A program made the translations under genes and the position numbers. From Pycnopodia helianthoides (lineage: Eukaryota > Echinodermata > Asteroidea > Forcipulatida > Asteriidae), in assembly GCA_032158295.1 (NCBI GenBank), contig CM063258.1:9752583-9816582 (forward strand): a DNA stretch of 64,000 nt. The letters are read 5' to 3'. Below the pieces are notes generated by a model. The model was not told the DNA's origin. It ran no database searches and worked only from the letters and a program-made list of their open reading frames with translations. This document shows positions 33,651-48,910 of this stretch, in pieces (the first letter of the stretch is position 1; the number at the start of each line of letters is the position of its first letter).

Positions 33651-34263
33651 GTAAAACTCTATGCCCAGTGGAGTGATCTTGGCTGACAGTTGGAGTTTAG
33701 CTGTCGTCAGAATATCTACATTTCAAGATCCCTGCCCACTGAATATAAAATACTAATTTCAGTAGAGTCAACACAATTTCAGAAAGAATATATTGCAATA
33801 TTAGAGAAATAGAACAGGCCATTCAGGTTTGCTAAGTGTTTTTTTTCCCCCTGCCTTTTACTTCTGTGACACCTGTACAATATACTCTCCAGTAGAAACA
33901 AAATCCACAGGTACAGTGTATACTACTCAGGTGGGTTTTTCGATTCCCAAGTGCAGAAGGCTTAACCACTATCGAGCATACCCAGCGACAAAAGGCCTGT
34001 TAGAATACTGTAATTAGCAGCAAGTACCCTACCTGTTTAATAGATGTGATAATTGCATCAGAAGAAAATAACTTTTTCGTCTACCCTTACACCAACTATG
34101 TGATATGCACTGTATACTCGGTGATTTCCCGAGTGTTGCAGAGAAAAGAACCACAGAAATCCACAGGCTTTGTGGGCCTCTCAGACTGAAAATCCGTTTG
34201 ATTATTTCTGGACTCCCAACTGCTCTCAAGTCATCCTTGTTGGATCCTTGGCTTCAAGCGTTC

Positions 34264-37200
34264 TCACAGTGACATCAAGTTCAACAACATCTGGAAAGAC
34301 AGACAAATCAAACAGAAGGGACGGGTTTACAACTGGTGACGTGGCCGAGCGGTCACGCACACTGGACTCAAGCTCTGGTATTTCTGATCAGCAGAGTGTG
34401 GGTTCGAGTCCCGGTCTTGACACTGGCATCTCCGCCCACAAAATGGGCAAAAATAAAGATAACTATTGATTTTAAATTATTTTGTTTTACTGTTACCATG
34501 TACTTCAGTTTAAAAAAATGTGCATAAACAAACACTGATGCAGTCAGATTTAAAATTGTTTGTTGTTTGACCCCACTTTAAAAATATAGCCCCACCCCTT
34601 AAATGGGCAAGATCCGAGATGGGTCTACATCTAAAAATGATATTTGGGATATTTAAAACAACTGCAGAAAGTTTCATGCTTCCACCACAAAGTGTAGAAT
34701 TTTCCCACCTATGGGTCTAAGCAGCTGGACTAATCAGAAGAATAATCATTGTAACTCACCTTTGTGATGGAGTGGTCTTCTTCTGCTAGCCTCTCTACAG
34801 GCTCAAAATGATCCATTTCGGGGATGATTTCCCAGGTAGCATTGATACCCTTATTAGCAAGCTCCTGGAGAAAGAGACTAAATAATGTTACAAAACCAAA
34901 ATGTGAAATTCACCTTGCCAACCCACTGACACAGTTCAGTTAGCACATACTAAAAAATGTAACAAAACCCTAATGTAAAAATTCACTGTCCCCACCCACT
35001 GACACAGTTCAGTGAGCACATACTCCCAATAGGATACTTTTTTTCCAGCTTACGCCTTAAGGCATCATAGAGCTAATCCTACACTCGGGCATCACACCGG
35101 TGTTCACCATTTTTGACACTCATGGCACATGAACATTATTACCCTGGTCACTTGGCCATGTATTTAATTAGTTAAACCATCTGAGCTCCCTGGAAGTAAT
35201 ACAGCCTGTGCTATCATTTTTATAAAGCTAAATCAATCACATGAACCATCTCTGCCCTCACAGGTACACATTTACTCATGGGTGAGTCACAAATAGTACA
35301 TGGAATGCTATTTTGGCTGGTAATTTTATTCTGGTAAGCATATTTTTATTGTGCTTCTTTTTGTGCTTAAGCAGCTCTATGAAATTGGGCCCTGAGCTCC
35401 AGTCTGGTGCACTAGACCGTTCGGCCGCAAATAATCCTTCAGGAGCTTACTTTTGTATAGTCCCTGGTCCACTGGTAGAAGAGCTTCGTGTCGCCCCCTC
35501 CACACACGTTGATGACTCTGCAGTGGCATGAGAGTTGGATGACCTTGAAGAGATTGTCTGGTTTAAGGGGGCTGAGTCTATATGCTTCTTCCCTGTGAGG
35601 AATATCAACATGAGATTTAACAAACCTAGTACTTCGTCTACAGTATGAGAGGGCAAGGCCATTTTCCTTTGGAGAGCGCAAGGCCATTTTCATTTGGAAA
35701 GGGTACTTCCACTGGAAAATCTTGCATGTCTATTAACTTGTTTCATTACACATCCTACAGCCGAAGCGCCAGTAACAGGATATTGATTAGGAAACTTCCA
35801 AAAACACTTTTCCTTTGAACGAAAATCATCAAGAACCATCGTTAGCTTACCGTGTTAGCTTGAGCGGTTCATTAACATAGGATTGTGATATCGGCCTGAT
35901 ATCAAACACCCCAGCAATAAAAAAACAACCTGCAAAAATGAGAAAAAATTTAAGTTTCAAAACTTGTCCTGTACAATAGTACTTAACCATTTTGCGTCGG
36001 TATAAATACAAAAAAGTGTGCCCACCTGCTGTATTAATTTTTTGAACTTTTTGGAGCTCCTAAAGTAATTGTTTTTCTTTAAGAATATTGAAGACACAAT
36101 GAAACCCTGACTTTACAAAGGAAACACAACCAAGGTTCTTATAATTAGTTCCAGGATTTTATGTTGTCGTGCGAGAAAATTGAGCCAAGCTCACGGCCGA
36201 AAATCTGCCATGGTATGCTTGAATCTCGGAATCCTCGGACTTACCTCCCATTGAGCCAAATATAATGACAAGAAATGGAGGCAGCCTGTCCATTCTTGTC
36301 CGGTTTCGACACTTGTGTCCTTAAGCAAGACACTTAAGTGTACTTGGTTATTTTACGTGCATTACATAACGCACAGGACCTATGGCTTTACGTCCCATCT
36401 GAAGGACAAAGCAATACCGATATGAGAAGGTTTGCCCCCTGTGTTTCTGGCATGGTTGTCTGTATATAGTTTGTGCCACAGCACCTTGTAAACCGTTACA
36501 AAATGCTTGCACGTACGGATCTTATAATTCCAAACATGGCTCTGCATACCTGTAGAAAAATATTGAGCGCTTTGGGATGCCCATTCAAAAGCACTGTATA
36601 AGAACTGCATATTATTGTTATTATTAAGTGTATTATCAACAAATGTCTGGGAAACAAACAAATTTTCTGCTGGGAATAGGACTTTGGATATGTTATTTTA
36701 AAAACTCAATGTATTGTACCTTTTATTAACTCTTTAGGGAGTTTATGTTTTTCTGACCAATCGATAGAAAGCATCATGGCACCGAGCTGACCCCCAGCAG
36801 AGTGGCCACTCAAATAAAACCCTCTGTAAACAAGACAAACAAATAGTATAAAGAAAAAAAACAAATATTATTTACTAAAGAAAATAATACAAAGTGTTAC
36901 AACAGTTTTGCATAATGAGGTATGCTTCTGCACAACAATAATATATTTTTTTATATTGGGTTCTTACATCCATGTATACTCGGTGCTTTTCAAGTCCTGC
37001 AGAAAACAAACCACAGGCTACATTATGTACTTGCTCACTCAATAAGAGGGACAGAGTGGTCTGTCACAATGACAGACTTTCCGGGATACTAGGTGGCAGC
37101 AGACTTGCCAGGTAAATCCAATGTTTTCTGAAAAAAATTGATACTCGGAGCTATGTACATGTAGTTAATCCCCCCCCCAAAAAAAACGGGGCCCAATTTC

Positions 37201-40200
37201 ATGGCTCTGCTTAAGGTTAGCAAAGAACTGGCGCTTACGTCAAGCGTATTTCAGTTAGCAGGGAATTTGTTTTGATTGACTCCACGCTACTAGGCAGTCG
37301 TATACAAAGCTGGCACAGAAATTGGGCACTTACCCCGTAAGCGAAGAATGGTGATCGCAAGCGCAGAATGCGGTGGTAAGCAGAGCCATTGAAATGTACA
37401 AGTGTATTTCCTATCAAAGATCAGGACCCAATTTCATAGAGCTGCTTAAACACAAACAGTGGCTATAGCACTAAACAATTTTAGTTACAAGAATAAGATT
37501 ACCAGCCAAAATACACTTCCACATGTACTGACTGTGACTGGTATCCTGCTCATTTTTGCTTAGCAAAATTGTTAAGCAACATTTTGTGCTGAATCAGCTC
37601 AATAAAAGTGGGCCCAGGTCTAACCTGGATTTTGGGAACTTTCTTGCGAGGAAGACAAGAGCTTGCTCAGCTTCTTTCACCATCTGCTCTAAGGTCCCTA
37701 GAAGAAGAAAGTAATTACATCGTAAATAAAAAAATGTCCTTTTCGTAATGCACATGACAAAAATTATTAAAAGACAATTCTGGCATTAGACTTGTGGATA
37801 AGTCATTAAATGTTTGATTCAAAATCCTTATTTATTTGAAAAGAATATTTTTTCCTAGTAAATTATCTAAACCAAAAGCCCTTTAAACAACCTTGAAAAT
37901 TCTTACCCTCCGGAGCAATGCTGTAACCAACAACTGCAACAACAGCGCCTTTTTTAACCGGATGCAAGGCCACTAGACCATACATGTCTTTACTACGAAA
38001 ACAAAAGTATTATTGGTACATGAATCAGCCAAAACGTCTGGCTTTGTTGGATTAAAAGCAAAAATTGTCAGAAAACCAATCATGTGTAGTGTGTCGTGAC
38101 TGAGCGGTCTGAACACCAACCTACGGTACACTTTAGGTACACTAATATTTGTTGCTTCATCAAAACTCTATCACATCACAGGCATAGGCTGTTTTGAAAA
38201 ATGGGGGGTGGGGGTTGGAATAATATGCAAATATCCTTGTGTCCTGAAGAAGGTTTAAGGCTCTACACCCTTTTCCCAGGCTCACAAAATACCTTTTTTT
38301 CCAGTAGGCCTATCAAAAGGCTTTGTAAGTAATACAATGGCTCCTGACAATATAGCATTACTGTTAATTTTTTGTTGGTAAAATTACCCCAGAGACATGT
38401 TTTCCCATTCCCATGGAGAAATTAACCCTCCTACAATGACTTATGAATCGCAAAAAACCAATAAAACTTTCACGCTCAGTTTTCTTGATACACGATGTTG
38501 CACATTTTAAAATTGCTCTCGCCCTTTCTCCAGTAACTTATTTTTCGTCCTTGTTCCGGGCACACAATGATATTCAAAAAAATGGACCATTGTTGGTTGT
38601 TGTTGTAAATAACACCAATAATTATTTTCATTTGAAACAATGTGTAACCGTTTTACTACATCTAGGTGGGTGAACTTTTTGTGTGATGAGAATGTTGGTA
38701 GATTCCTGTCAGCCACTTTAGAAAAAAAGAATCAGTAGGATATTGAATATTAACATTTTGTTAAATGACAGAAACTTTGATATAATTGTACAATCAATGG
38801 AAGGTCAACAGTTATTTAGCTGGTATGCTGCTTTTTACCTTAAGGCCTGCCAGTAACCACCATGAAAGACGACAAGTACTGGGGCATCTGTGAACCAACC
38901 AAAACAAAGGATGTTTTATTGTTATGTATAGATCAGAGATACATGTAGAGACTAGAGTGCTAAAATCCTTTATTGGGGCTGAATGTATGGTTTGAGATTG
39001 ATAAATGAGAACATGTTCTATTTTTATGAGTTTGTTACAAGTTGTTACCTTTTATTGTATCCCTCAAAAAAGTTTTTTTCACAGAGAAAGTTCTGAGTAA
39101 ACAGTGCTTTACACACATCGGTGAAAGGGGCTCCAAGGCAATGCAAAGCATCAGGCCTGCATGCACAAGAGTAAAACAAAAGTTTTTTTTGTGTGTTTTC
39201 CCCACTCACATTGTGTGTGTCAGTTGTTTTTCTTTGCTCCCAACTTTGCTGTAACTTTTTACTCTCATGCATATATATTTTTCTTTTTAAAAATATGTTG
39301 TTTATTTAAATTTCTATAATGCCTGAAATATGATCTAACGATAAATCTTGTCTTATAGACCTTCAGTTTGATGTTCTGGTAGATACAGATCAAGCTTTTG
39401 CTTCTGGCTTTTGTCTCCGTACGGAATGTCTAACTCGTGAATTGTGCATCTGTGCGTGGCATCACTACCTGTTAAATAAAGAGCAGTCAAGTTTGGTTTT
39501 TGTGAACAATTTACACTCGCAGTCAATTCTCAGGAAACAGAATTGAAGAAAATTCCTTGGGTGATTTAGCCCCACTACTACCCTAAGTTTGTTTTAATTA
39601 CTAGTTGCAATTTTCCTTGAAAAACTGGTAGTCAAGTCTCTTTTTTTCATCTCCCAAATTAAGAACATTCTTTATTTTTTGAATTTGACCTCTACATTTA
39701 CATGTTTGAAAAGTAATAGTATTCCCTTTTTTCCCCCTTATTTGTGGTTCTCAAGGATTTTTTTTAAGGGATAGTCCCAAATTAAAAATGGTCTGGTTCC
39801 CACCTCGTGAATACAAAGTCAACATGACAATGTTAGCGCAGAACCAATCAAAGATTTGTCACTGTACAATTTCTCAGTCCCCAAAAAACTGTCTGCGTAC
39901 ACATGTTCAGTGCTGTTCTGGCTTTATATCATTTACAAAAGAAAAGCTCACACCGCCTAAATATCCATTGCACAGACCCAGTAACTTGGGTACTGTACTC
40001 CTCTTTTTGGAATCCTGACTTTGATGGTCGAATTTCAAATAGAGGAGTACAGTGCCCCAGTTACTGGGTCTTTGTCTATCCACTGCCTATGGCCAAATAG
40101 AAAAACAAACATGTATAGTGTCCCGCCCGCTTCCTTTTTAGAGGCCGCCTCATTTTTTATTTTTTCAATTTTATTTAAAGGATCAATTATTACGATCTCT

Positions 40201-41030
40201 GACGAGGAATATCAATTCTAAAATACATATGAGATCGTATTTTTTTTACTTTAGCAAACTGAAAAAACACACCAAAAAAAAGCTGAAAACCATCTTGAAA
40301 AATAGCCCGGCCGGGCGTCTTGAAAAATGTGTCGGGGGGCCATTTAAAAAGAAAACAAAAAAGGCCCACCTCCTTCCTTTTTTCAAAAAGGCAGGATGCT
40401 AAACATGTTTTTTTTTTTATTTTGCCAAACTTAAATAATTAAATTATCAGTTCAAACCTATGGTCATTGTATCTTCAAAGTGTTTCAGTGTTTCATCTGG
40501 TCCATGACGATTACTCCATTTAGACGGTGATAAATAGTAGTCAAGATCCTGGAATGGTCAAATAAATCAAATTAATAAAAACAAATTAATAAGGGTACTA
40601 CTAGTAATGTACAGTACATATTGAGTACACACACACTACTGTCTTACTGACATACATGTACGTACTGACTCGGTCGGTGCATGGAGGAAGCTCATTTTCC
40701 AAGCCCGTAAGCACACAAGCTTGCTAAGCACAGAAAAATAAAGCATATTTGAAATGGGTAACCAGCCAAAATGTCATGACTCATAAAGTTCACATTGTTG
40801 CCAATAATGGTCCCCAACTCATTTTTTGCTTAGCAAAGAAATTTGCTAAGCAGCATGTTTTGCTAAATAAATGGCTTTATGAAATTGGGCCCAGCTGGTG
40901 TGATACAGTATTTTGTACTTCCCAACTGAATCTTTCATAACTAACTCAGTTGTGTTATTGTTAGTAGATGTATATAGGGCCTATGTACCTTCTGAGACAA
41001 GCTTTCCCAGTCAATATCATCAGATTCCAT
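34264..41030 (-). CDS. AFMID: AFMID, kynurenine (arylformamine) formamidase
   Basis: The enzyme hydrolyses N-formylkynurenine to kynurenine and formate in tryptophan breakdown; it is an alpha/beta hydrolase of cytosol and nucleus. Eleven exons keep phase and splice consensus: 41030-40989, 40548-40458, 39468-39361, 38887-38839, 37992-37907, 37697-37625, 36823-36720, 35929-35851, 35592-35451, 34864-34760, 34290-34264. They sum to 906 nt, 301 residues. It starts MESDDIDWESLSQK. DYYLSPSKWSNRHGPDE and ELDIPYGDKSQKQKLDLYLP match the family N-terminus. HGGYW is the oxyanion motif, GHSAGGQLGAMML holds the nucleophile serine, the D of VCGGGDTKLF is the likely acid and EMDHFEPVERL the histidine. The last exon encodes only eight residues and a stop. 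Length matches vertebrate AFMID. Confidence 0.93.
34335..34435 (+). repeat. tRNA-Leu(CAA)-derived SINE in AFMID intron 10
   Basis: GACGTGGCCGAGCGGTCACG is a good A box, ACTCAAG gives a CAA anticodon, and GTGGGTTCGAGTCCCGG a good B box, with a class II variable arm. It is the least decayed of the copies. It lies antisense to AFMID just upstream of the last exon. Confidence 0.62.
37190..37616. repeat. Two adjacent MITE-like units with GGGCCCAATTTCAT ends (AFMID intron 6)
   Basis: One unit runs from GGGCCCAATTTCATGGCTCTG (about 37190) to GTAAGCAGAGCCATTGAAAT (37396). The next runs from GACCCAATTTCATAGAGCTGC (about 37427) to AATAAAAGTGGGCCC (37616). Ends of the same type occur singly near 10651-10682, 35365-35396, 40853-40893, 53814-53834, 54095-54116 and 61817-61840, so this is a common short inverted-repeat family. 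Confidence 0.6.
39770..40090. repeat. Dispersed repeat with internal foldback
   Basis: The segment from about 39770 to 39930 resembles 43975-44130 (GGTCTG, GACAATGTTAGCGCAGAACCA and its counterpart GACATTATTGGCACAGAACCA). At its right, AGACCCAGTAACTTGGGTAC (from about 39974) is mirrored by CCCCAGTTACTGGGTCT (to about 40074), a stem of about 30 bp with TACTGTACTCCTCT/AGAGGAGTACAGT inside. Confidence 0.55.
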
Positions 41031-42178
41031 AATGTATTTTACTTCTCGGCGGAGATCAAGCTCCAAGGACAGGTCGGCTCTGTGGTTTCTTCCCGGCTGC
41101 GATTTTTTTTTCTGCAGCATACTTCGTCAATACAGTCAACAGTTAGCCGACGTGTGCTGCATCGTCTGCTGCACGCCTTTCACCTCTGTGGACCCGCGCA
41201 ATATTAAAACTTGGCCGCGCATTGCGCGGGTACCTAATTTGCGCTCACTGATCTCTTTGTCAATATAATGGAGATCAATCAGTGTTTGCGCTCAACGTTA
41301 ATACGATCGCCAGATCGAAAGTATCCAAGTGCGCCACCAAGTGGTCGTAACTATCCTATCGGGGGGGGGGGGAGTCGAGCGGTATCCAAATGTACGTTTC
41401 TGTCTGAAATTCTCTAGATCCATTTTTTCACTGAATTAGGATTTAATCCCTGGCAATCACTGTTTATTAGTTTACAAAGCCACATATTACTACCGTGTGT
41501 GAAACAACAAAAACCGAATGCTGTTTAAATAACATTCCCAGTCTACTTATAATTGGTTCAAACTACGTTCATCTGAAATGAAACCTTGCCATTTTTCAAA
41601 TTTGGTTGTGTCATAAAGAATTGTTTTAATACCAAATGTCTATGAAGTAATATCAGTCACAATGTAACATAAAATAAACCATCAAAATCTTCAAACACAA
41701 AACAAAGTAAATAAAAGCAACCTGACATAGTTCTTTTCTGAGCTTTCTCAGTGTGTACAGTTTATTTTGTTAATATCCTTGTTCTGTAATCAAGTAAACA
41801 ATGCAACCAAGATTCAAATTAGTTTGTGCAGGCCTTTCAATGTAACAACTGCTAAGAAGGAAACATATGCTTTAAACACCGGTCCAGCAGCCTAGTTGGT
41901 GGCCAGCCTAGCTGGTGGCCAGCCTAGCTGGTGGCCAGCCTAGCTGGTGGCCAGCCTAGTTGGTGGCCAGCCTAGCTGGTGGCCAGCCTAGCTGGTGGCC
42001 AGCCTCTGAGAGCTAACATTTAATTAAGTTTTTTTCCAAAAAAGATACTGCATACAAATTTTCTACTTAGCAGTTGTTGGGAAAAACAGACATTAACAGA
42101 TAAGCCTGGTTTGTTTAAGATGTGGTGAGGTTCAATTGGCATCAGTGTGCCATTGTGAGAGTTCCAGGTTGGATTTTC
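41031..42178. other. Spacer between AFMID start and RPS5 end
   Basis: AFMID and RPS5 lie head to tail on the minus strand. The AFMID promoter should lie just right of 41030, where CpG-rich sequence with TTGGCCGCGCATTGCGCGGG (about 41210-41230) is seen. A poly-G run is at about 41361. A 16-bp minisatellite occupies 41889-42004. AATAAA (minus, about 41766-41761) or ATTAAA (about 42026-42021) could end the RPS5 mRNA. Confidence 0.45.
41889..42004. repeat. 16-bp minisatellite, AGCCTAGCTGGTGGCC
   Basis: Seven nearly identical copies in register, with T for C at one position in two of them. It begins 174 bp past the RPS5 stop codon. Confidence 0.92.
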
Positions 42179-44634
<2,456 letters not shown>

Positions 44635-45921
44635 CTTGGTCTGGGTGTAAGGAAAAAATGTATATATGTATCACCTAAATAATCAATCGATATTCCCAAG
44701 TCATTTTATGTGAAAATAAAATTGTTAACAATGCCACTCCGCAATAATGCTACAAACGTGTACTTTCACAAACTGCCACTTTTTAACAGGTTTTGACCAA
44801 AACATAATCTGATTTTGGTAAGCAAGATACAATTTTTAAGAAGAAAGAAATATTGACAAGAACGAGACGAGAACCTGCAACCTTTAGATTAACCTTAACA
44901 CATTATAATTGTTAGTTTTATGCACTTCTAAATTGCAGGACAGACTATGTCGTGTGATCCCCGAGAATGGTTTGTCAATATCAATAATCAATCAGTATGT
45001 CAGTCATGACATGATGCTCGTTGAGTAAAAATAGATCCGATATTGCTACACATTTGATGCACTACTAACAATACATATTTTTTAACTCTCCATTTCTTGA
45101 AAAGGAGGCAAAAAACTGAATTCCAAACTATTACGGCAATTATTTTGTTTTCAATTGCAGAGAGTTAATAATAATAATATAAATTAATAGTAGTTTAATC
45201 ACTTGAAATTTGTTCCAACGAACAAGGCATAGCAGTCCACACAAAACACAAAATTACGTGATACATTTTCATGAAGCCATAAATTTGGCGGCAGCACATT
45301 GTACTTTCCCTTTTTTTTTTACACACCATGTCCATGGCTTGATTTTTACGCACCCCTTCCCCTTGGTAATTTTTTTTAGCCATGATGCACCTTTCCTAGG
45401 GGTCACATACTCTGTCTTGCAACTGACAAGTGCTTTTCTTTTTAGTGATGACTGAATTTGATTTTAAATTAATTCAATAATTGAAAAGAAAAACTTCAAA
45501 AAGCGTCATGAAATTGTTGATCAGCAGAGAACCTGAACAGCACCTTTCTTTGATTGTTAGTGGGTCAAAACTGACAAAACTAATCGAATTTTTTCAAATA
45601 AAGTTGTGTACAGTATACTTCAGTTAACATTTCATTAGTTCAAGAATTAGGTGCGAAAATAAGGCAAATATAACATTCCCAATTTAACACCATGGGGGCG
45701 GCCATCTTGGATTTTCACATGAACGACGTGTTAAACTAAAGTTCTGAACAAATACTCCAATTATTTGGTTTCTGTTCATTTTTTTAGTCGTCGTTTTGGG
45801 AACAGCTTATCCGAAAAATATTCCGCATTAGCTTACTGTCAATAAAATGAACAATATGTTTGTGAAAACTACAATACAATCAATTTTAAAATGGAAATTT
45901 GCTAAAGTGGTCTACACTCAC

Positions 45922-45945
45922 TGCTACAATGTGTACGAAAGAGGG
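45922..45945 (-). promoter_or_regulatory. RPS5: Candidate RPS5 noncoding first exon with 5' TOP tract
   Basis: On the minus strand GCCCTCTTTCGTACACATTG leads to TAGCA and a GTGAGTGT donor. A start within CCCTCTTTC would give a 5' terminal oligopyrimidine mRNA, the mark of ribosomal protein genes under mTOR/LARP1 control. Joined to the acceptor at 44641 (ACCAAG then ATG), the leader would be about 30 nt, typical of the class. This is inferred from motif and splice signals. Confidence 0.5.
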
Positions 45946-46586
45946 CGATAACGGGTTTCAGACGCTTATGTCAGGGGAGCGGGTCAAAGGTTAGTCGCTC
46001 TTTTTCTTGAGTAAGAGACTAGACCGCGGGAAAAATTGAGGGCGTACTCATAACCACCGCCACGTCCCCCCCCCCCCCCCGACATGCGTCTCTCTAGCTC
46101 TGTGTGCAAGCTTATGGATACATGCGTGCGCCCGTGTGTACGTAATTTCTCAAGTATAGGGACGACGTGTGTTTATACGAAATATATAACCCAAGTAATC
46201 GAACTGCTGCCTTTGTCGACGTAGGGATTGTTTGTAGGGTAATTCACTGCATGTACACAAGTCACAATCATGACGATCTGACCTTTAAACATTAACGAAG
46301 TACAACTTTTACAAGTACTCAAGTAGTCGCAGGTAAGACTTTTACTTTTAGTTTTTATTTGCCAAGTTTTGGGTTAATGCGTTTACAATTGAGTGACCTG
46401 ACCGGTGATTGATTAATGTTATTCTAAATCTTAATGACTGATATGTTAGTTCACGCATAGAGTAAGGATGGTTCACGCATGCATGGAGAGGACTGATATT
46501 GATAACCAAACAGACATATGACTGAGGCTAAACCACGAATCACAACCACCGTGCATGTTCTATGGTAGTTCCATGGGTAGCTAGCT

Positions 46587-46650
46587 GTAGGGGTAGGGGT
46601 AGGTAGGGGAAGGGGTAGGGTAGGATAGGGTAAGGGTGAGAGGTAGGGTT
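46587..46650 (+). repeat. G-rich TAGGGG-like tract
   Basis: Irregular repeats such as GGGGTAGGGGTAGGTAGGGG and GGGTAGGGTAGGATAGGG give many runs of three or four G. It resembles degenerate telomere-type sequence but is not TTAGGG. Confidence 0.7.
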
Positions 46651-47001
46651 AAAAAACAAAAAAACAAGTTGGGGTTACTTGCTGAGAAACAGGGGGAACC
46701 AAAGGCAGCTACCATAGAACGTGCATGGTTGCGGTTCATTGGTTTAGCTTCATACGTCTGAACGGACGTTTGGTTATATATGCCTCCATATTAATCTTTT
46801 TCTGTCAATGAATACTTGGTGAGTGTTATGACAGCTTGCTCTACATGTATGTGTAAACTGATCGACTGATTGTTTAGAATTTCTTTTTGTTCTCCTTGCA
46901 TTTTTATTTTTATTTTTTGGGGGCTAGACACAAGTTTTTCTTTGGGGGGGGGCCCTATCACCCCCCCCAGAGAACTGCGCTAGGTAAGGTGCAGTGCAGT
47001 G

Positions 47002-47294
47002 TAGTTGCGATAATCGTAACCCATCATCCTCCCGACGGTCGGAGACCGGAGGGTTACGAGTCACGCAATGCAAAAAAGTGGCGAAATTGCAATTTCTACT
47101 ATTTTGGTCAGACTAGTCACCAGATTTGCCCAATTTTTACCACTTTCAAAAAACATGACACACATTCTTAGAACATGGATTTGATCTTCAATGTGTCATG
47201 AATCCATTCATGGTTGAAATTCCAATTTCGCCACTTTTTTGCGTTGCATGACTTTGACCGTCGGGAGGATGGAGGGTTACGATTATCGCAACTA
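47002..47294. mobile_element. TA-flanked MITE with a second, nested inverted repeat
   Basis: The outer ends TAGTTGCGATAATCGTAACC and its reverse complement pair through the ATCCTCCCGACGGTC block. An inner inverted repeat pairs GTCACGCAATGC...GTGGCGAAATTG (from 47060) with CCAATTTCGCCAC...GCGTTGCATGAC (to 47252). Nearly the whole 293 bp could fold into one long hairpin with a loop of about 115 nt. Confidence 0.72.
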
Positions 47295-48139
47295 AGTGCA
47301 ATGGTGGTAATTTGTAGGATTTGTAGGGTATTGTCACAAGTTTATTCTGTTCATCTGAGAGAACTATAGCCCAGTTACCAAGTTAAAACCCCTTTCAAAA
47401 AATAAACAATGTGAAAATAAACAATAATTTTATTAGGTCCCATTATGAAGACAGGAGGAGGCTTTTTGAAATGATGATAAAACCCTGCAACTTGCAACTC
47501 TTTGAAGCGTAGCTGTAGTCATTAAAAAGGGAAATCCCTCTATTCGAGCTGTTTTCATTAATTTGCAAGCAACTTATGTTTGAATGTTAAATAATTGGTA
47601 TTTTGCTATCGCCGCCTGAGTCATAAATATCGAGTTTGAGTCCAGATGCTTGATTTGGAGTCTGAGTCATACTCATTTTAAACCATACAGAATCAAGTCC
47701 AAGTTGTCGATATGTGACTCGAGTCCGAGTCATACATGTACAACACTGAATTTTAATTTCACATTATGCACCAAAGTTCTTAATTTGCTCCCATACTTAA
47801 CCATCGAGGAAGGAAACGGATCTAACAACCAAGATGAATGTAGGAAGTTAGGAAATAGTGGATTTAAAGGATTCGGTTCCTTCAACTTGAAAGGACTAGT
47901 TGAAAACCTCTTCACCACACTTTTATTCCCTGATTCAAAACCACAGTGGATGATATTGAATGGTCAGACAGTATTAGGGCTTTACCAGTAATTAGTTTGC
48001 TATTTCATTGGTCTGCCAGCTTTTACTCTAATCTCACATTACAACTAAGGGCTTCTTTCAAATTTTTTGTACATGACAGTGTATGGGCATGATGGGACTC
48101 AAACTTAAAATCACATGAACATTCTATGCAGTGGTTTAC

Positions 48140-48910
48140 ACTAATAGCTTTGGTAAGCAGCCAGCAGTACCACTTGGGACAGAATTTTGACCGGTCAATG
48201 TTTAGCTGGCATTTGGCCACTAGACCACTGTCAAGGGAGAAGGCAGCTTTGTACAAAGATAAAGTAGGGTGCCCAATTCAAATGCAATCTAGGCCTACGG
48301 GATGTCTGAAACCGGAATGCCATTATAAATACGCCCCATTGCAGGATTTGCAATTCATGTTTATATTGACTAGTCAGAAGGGTTTCTTTGGCACCTTGCA
48401 AACTCAGCACAAGCAAACTCGGCACCTTGCAAACTCAGCACCCACAAACTTGGCAAATGCGCAAATTGGCATTATTGCTCTAGTCAATTTTTCTTTGTTG
48501 AACCTAAAATTAGTCCATAATTTTCATATTAAATAGGGATGCTTACCAACCCAGAACCATCCTAATTTGCTCCTCTTTTTGTTTAATCTTCTTGGCTTGT
48601 CGTTGGTCCATTTTTGTTTTTATTTTGTTCTTTTGTTGCCCTCCCATTGTTAGGCGCTATGTTCTTCGTATAGCGCCATATAAATGCTTTGTATTATTAT
48701 TATTATTAACACTGAACAAGTCAGCCGGACCACTTGGAGAGAATTTTAAGTGGTCCTCAGGTGTTTTAACTAGCATTTGGCCAGCGGACCACTGTTGAAG
48801 GAGAACAATGAATACATTAGCCAGCCAGACCAGTTGGACAAAATTCTGACTGATCCTTGCAGGTTTAAAGTGAGGATTTGGCCAGCAGGCCACTGTTAAG
48901 GGAGAACACT
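48140..48910. repeat. Dispersed GGACCACTTGG / GGCCAGCGGACCACTG repeats
   Basis: Three related stretches (48144-48240, 48718-48800, 48815-48903) share a CCACTTGG or CAGTTGG box, GAATTTTAAGTGGTC-type text, CATTTGGCCA and GACCACTGT followed by AAGGGAGA. A fourth, decayed copy lies at about 540-600. Class unknown. Confidence 0.55.

Larger units (their letters stand above)
44700..46880. other. RPS5 leader intron, its promoter side and flanking spacer
   Basis: No coding exon. It contains a poly-C run (about 46067-46080), a pyrimidine tract followed by a donor-like GTAAGA on the plus strand (45998-46011), and a G-rich block (46587-46650) of GGGGTAG-type repeats that could form G-quadruplexes. Confidence 0.4.

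Noticed and set aside
34335..34435. A functional tRNA-Leu gene
   Set aside because: Box elements are good, but the stems are imperfect and several decayed relatives lie nearby, which fits a SINE better.
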